Shown piece by piece: positions 62,110-64,000 of a stretch of 64,000 nucleotides of DNA (positions are counted from its first letter, which is position 1; the number at the start of each line of letters is the position of its first letter). Origin of the DNA: Candidatus Uabimicrobium amorphum. Its GTDB lineage: Bacteria > Planctomycetota > Uabimicrobiia > Uabimicrobiales > Uabimicrobiaceae. Made by a program: the position numbers and the translations under genes. The stretch lies in assembly GCF_009002475.1 (NCBI RefSeq), contig NZ_AP019860.1, positions 4,921,001 to 4,985,000 on the forward strand, in the 5' to 3' direction. Under the pieces are notes generated by a model that was given only the letters and a program-made list of their open reading frames with translations, was not told the origin of the DNA and ran no database searches.

Positions 62110-62931
62110 ATGACATCTTACGACAAAACAATGGAACAAATCTATGGTTTAAAATTAGGTGAGATCGGTGATGAAATTCCGTCACGACATTTTGGTTTCT
62201 ATCCGCCGGGAGAACCTGAAATCCCACTTCCTGACGCACAAAAAAGATACATTAGAGAAGTGACAAAGCACATCAAAAAGGGATCGTACGTTTTGGATAT
62301 AGGTTGTGCTTTTGGGGAAACATCTGTATGGCTAGCAAGAAACTTGGATTGTCGTGTTCTCGGAATTGATTTAGTCGAATCGCAAATAAAACACGCCAGA
62401 GAGTTTGCGAAAAAATTCGATTTAGAAGATCGTTTGGAGTACCGGGCCTTAAATGCATGTGATATGGATTTTCCAGAAGAAACATTCGACTATGTGATTT
62501 CTTTGGGAGTTCTGGTGCATGTCCCCGACAAAGATGCCGTATTTGCGAATGCCTTTAAAGCACTGAAAAAAGGTGGAGGTATTGCTTTTAGTGACCCCAT
62601 TTTAGGTGAGAAGAGTTCATGGCTTACAAAGCAAATTGCTGCAACAGTTACCTTTAACGTTAGCTTTATGCAAAAGGTTAGCGAGTACGAAGCACTCATG
62701 AAAAAACATGGTTTTTCAAATATTGAAACTCTCGATGTTACAGAGACTGCTTTTGTCAAAACGTGGGATTTGAGTAAGGCCGAAAAGTATAAAACGGTAT
62801 TGGAACCTTTTAAATATGAGAATTACTTCTGGGCAAGACCTTCTATTCTCAACTTAGCCAGAATGTTTGCACGACCAAGCTTAATGAAAAGAAACTGGGG
62901 ATGGTACTTTTTTTGGGCAGAGAAAGAATAA
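62110..62931 (+). CDS. SAM-dependent class I methyltransferase
   Basis: A 273-residue protein with motif I VLDIGCAFGETS (about 58-70), an acidic motif II segment LGIDLVESQI, motif III LNACDMDFPEETFDYV and VHVPDKDAVFANAFKALKKGG, as in the UbiE/sterol/tocopherol methyltransferase group. The C-terminal third is substrate-specific and not recognised. It heads a run with a lipocalin-like protein and a short-chain dehydrogenase, divergent from the NRPS, so modification of a lipid or small-molecule product is plausible. Confidence 0.9.
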   Translation: MTSYDKTMEQIYGLKLGEIGDEIPSRHFGFYPPGEPEIPLPDAQKRYIREVTKHIKKGSYVLDIGCAFGETSVWLARNLDCRVLGIDLVESQIKHAREFAKKFDLEDRLEYRALNACDMDFPEETFDYVISLGVLVHVPDKDAVFANAFKALKKGGGIAFSDPILGEKSSWLTKQIAATVTFNVSFMQKVSEYEALMKKHGFSNIETLDVTETAFVKTWDLSKAEKYKTVLEPFKYENYFWARPSILNLARMFARPSLMKRNWGWYFFWAEKE

Positions 62932-62946
62932 TTGGTAGTTAAAGAT

Positions 62947-63381
62947 ATGGACAAATTTTATGGTGTTTGGCAGTTAGAACGATTTACAATGTCCACAAAA
63001 AGTGGTGCTGTGAAGTTTTATCCTTTAGGGAAAAAACCATTCGGGGTTCTAATATACACAGAAAGTGGTTACATGTCCGTACATCTGAGCAAACAAAAGC
63101 GCAAGATGTTTAGTTCGTCATTGGCGATGGTAGGGGTTGGAAAAAAAACAGAAGTGAACGATACTATACGTAACTATGTGACGTACTGTGGTCGCTTTTC
63201 TGTCGAAGACAATACTGTGAAACACAAAATCGAAAGTCATATAATTCCCAACGAAGTGGGAAAGGACTATGTTCGCTACTTTAAATTTGAAGATGACCAA
63301 CTTATTCTAGAAACAGTTCCGATGAAAATAGGTGTATTTTCGTTAGTGGGTGTTTTGGCTTGGACAAAACGCAATGAGTAA
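62947..63381 (+). CDS. Lipocalin-like domain protein
   Basis: A 144-residue protein matching the lipocalin-like (Lipocalin_5) pattern: FYGVWQLERF, then a PLGKKPFGVLIYTESGYMSVHL core, and a C-terminal LAWTKR. The fold binds or processes small hydrophobic ligands. The ATG at 62,947 is preferred because GGTAG precedes it; an in-frame TTG at 62,932 directly after the previous stop is the alternative. Its end overlaps the next start by eight bases, so translation is coupled. Confidence 0.85.
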   Translation: MDKFYGVWQLERFTMSTKSGAVKFYPLGKKPFGVLIYTESGYMSVHLSKQKRKMFSSSLAMVGVGKKTEVNDTIRNYVTYCGRFSVEDNTVKHKIESHIIPNEVGKDYVRYFKFEDDQLILETVPMKIGVFSLVGVLAWTKRNE

Positions 63382-64000
63382 AGTCGTACTCATCACAGGG
63401 TGTTCAAGTGGTCTTGGTTATGAAACTGCTTTGTGGCTTGCGAAAAAAGGTTACATTGTTTATGCCTCCATGCGCAATTTGCAAAAAAAAGAGCGTTTGC
63501 TTGCCGCCAGCCAACAACAAAATACTCCGATTCATATTTGTCAATTAGATGTTTGTGATACAGAAAGCGTAGATGACTGTGTTGAACAAATACTTAAAAA
63601 AGAACAATGCATAGATGTCCTTATCAACAATGCCGGTTTTGCAGTTGTCGGAGAATTTAGTAAAAGTAGTAACGATGATTTTCATAAGCAATTAGATACC
63701 AATTTCTATGGAGTTCTAAATTGTACACGTGGTGTACTGCCATTTATGTTGGAAAAGCAACAAGGTACTATTATAAACATTTCTTCTATATTAGGTCTGA
63801 TAGGAGCAGCTACCTTGAGTGCTTACTGCGCTTCCAAATTCGCGATGGAAGGATGGAGCGAGTCCATTCGCTATGAACTTCAAGGAAAAGGAATAAATGT
63901 TGTATTGGTAGAGCCAGGTTTTTTTCAAACAGATATATATAATAATGTAAATTATGTCTCTGGCGAAACGGATCGTGACAAAATTTCAGCAAGGGGAGCT
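63374..64000 (+). CDS. Short-chain dehydrogenase/reductase, cut by the window end
   Basis: Reads from ATG 63,374 without a stop to the last base (209 residues seen, of about 270 expected). It is a classical SDR: TGCSSGLG (8-15) binds the cofactor, NNAG (85-88) stabilises the fold, and S137 or S138, Y151 and K155 (YCASK) form the catalytic set. PGFFQTDI follows the active site as usual. It probably oxidises or reduces an alcohol/ketone in the same pathway as the upstream methyltransferase. The ATG lies inside the lipocalin stop region. Confidence 0.9.
   Translation, partial: MSKVVLITGCSSGLGYETALWLAKKGYIVYASMRNLQKKERLLAASQQQNTPIHICQLDVCDTESVDDCVEQILKKEQCIDVLINNAGFAVVGEFSKSSNDDFHKQLDTNFYGVLNCTRGVLPFMLEKQQGTIINISSILGLIGAATLSAYCASKFAMEGWSESIRYELQGKGINVVLVEPGFFQTDIYNNVNYVSGETDRDKISARGA

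Overview
The window is AT-rich bacterial DNA, densely coded, and looks planctomycete-like. The reasons are three large eukaryote-like Ser/Thr kinases, a 5,810-residue surface protein that opens with an LEPR-XLL-type motif, secreted SH3-like/zinc-ribbon and alpha/alpha-toroid proteins of the kind common in planctomycetes, and lipoprotein-rich envelope genes. The low GC and abundance of kinases would fit a deep-branching Uabimicrobium-like lineage, but that placement is an inference and not proven here.

Layout. (1) 1-3,540: infA (GTG start) and tRNA-Glu on the minus strand, with a good promoter ahead of the tRNA, then a plus-strand membrane Ser/Thr kinase with a coiled-coil exterior and a companion lipoprotein. 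(2) 3,567-32,292: a candidate dedicated export locus. It holds a shortened SecA-like ATPase, the giant LEPR-XLL/DUF11-repeat protein (convergent), a small HlyD-type adaptor, and a four-gene run of TolC-like lipoprotein, DUF3467 protein, GAF-TM-HlyD fusion and PqqD-like/M50/HlyD fusion, closed by a second TolC-like lipoprotein. No ABC ATPase is present. This is the best candidate in the window for an undescribed system. (3) 32,335-37,289, minus strand: a 261-residue unknown protein, an ECF-sigma-like/BatD-like fusion, and a degenerate HPt-REC-REC-Ser/Thr kinase; a signalling operon. (4) 37,618-53,987, plus strand: a long gene run with a secreted SH3-like/zinc protein, an AAA-TPR protein, KdsD, a full Opp peptide ABC transporter with two tandem OppA lipoproteins, CoaBC, a small secreted protein and an O-antigen-ligase/polymerase-like membrane protein. 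(5) 54,050-61,786, minus strand: an overlapping trio of a free-standing A-PCP-TE NRPS module, a secreted toroid protein and a giant kinase-TPR protein. (6) 62,110-64,000, plus strand: methyltransferase, lipocalin-like protein and a short-chain dehydrogenase cut by the window end, driven by a near-consensus promoter and divergent from the NRPS.

Promoters of the form TTGNNN/NNGACA-N17-TATAGT recur at several divergent or upstream gaps. They suggest a housekeeping sigma-70-like consensus and help to fix several start codons. No CRISPR array, insertion sequence with a transposase, or rRNA was seen.
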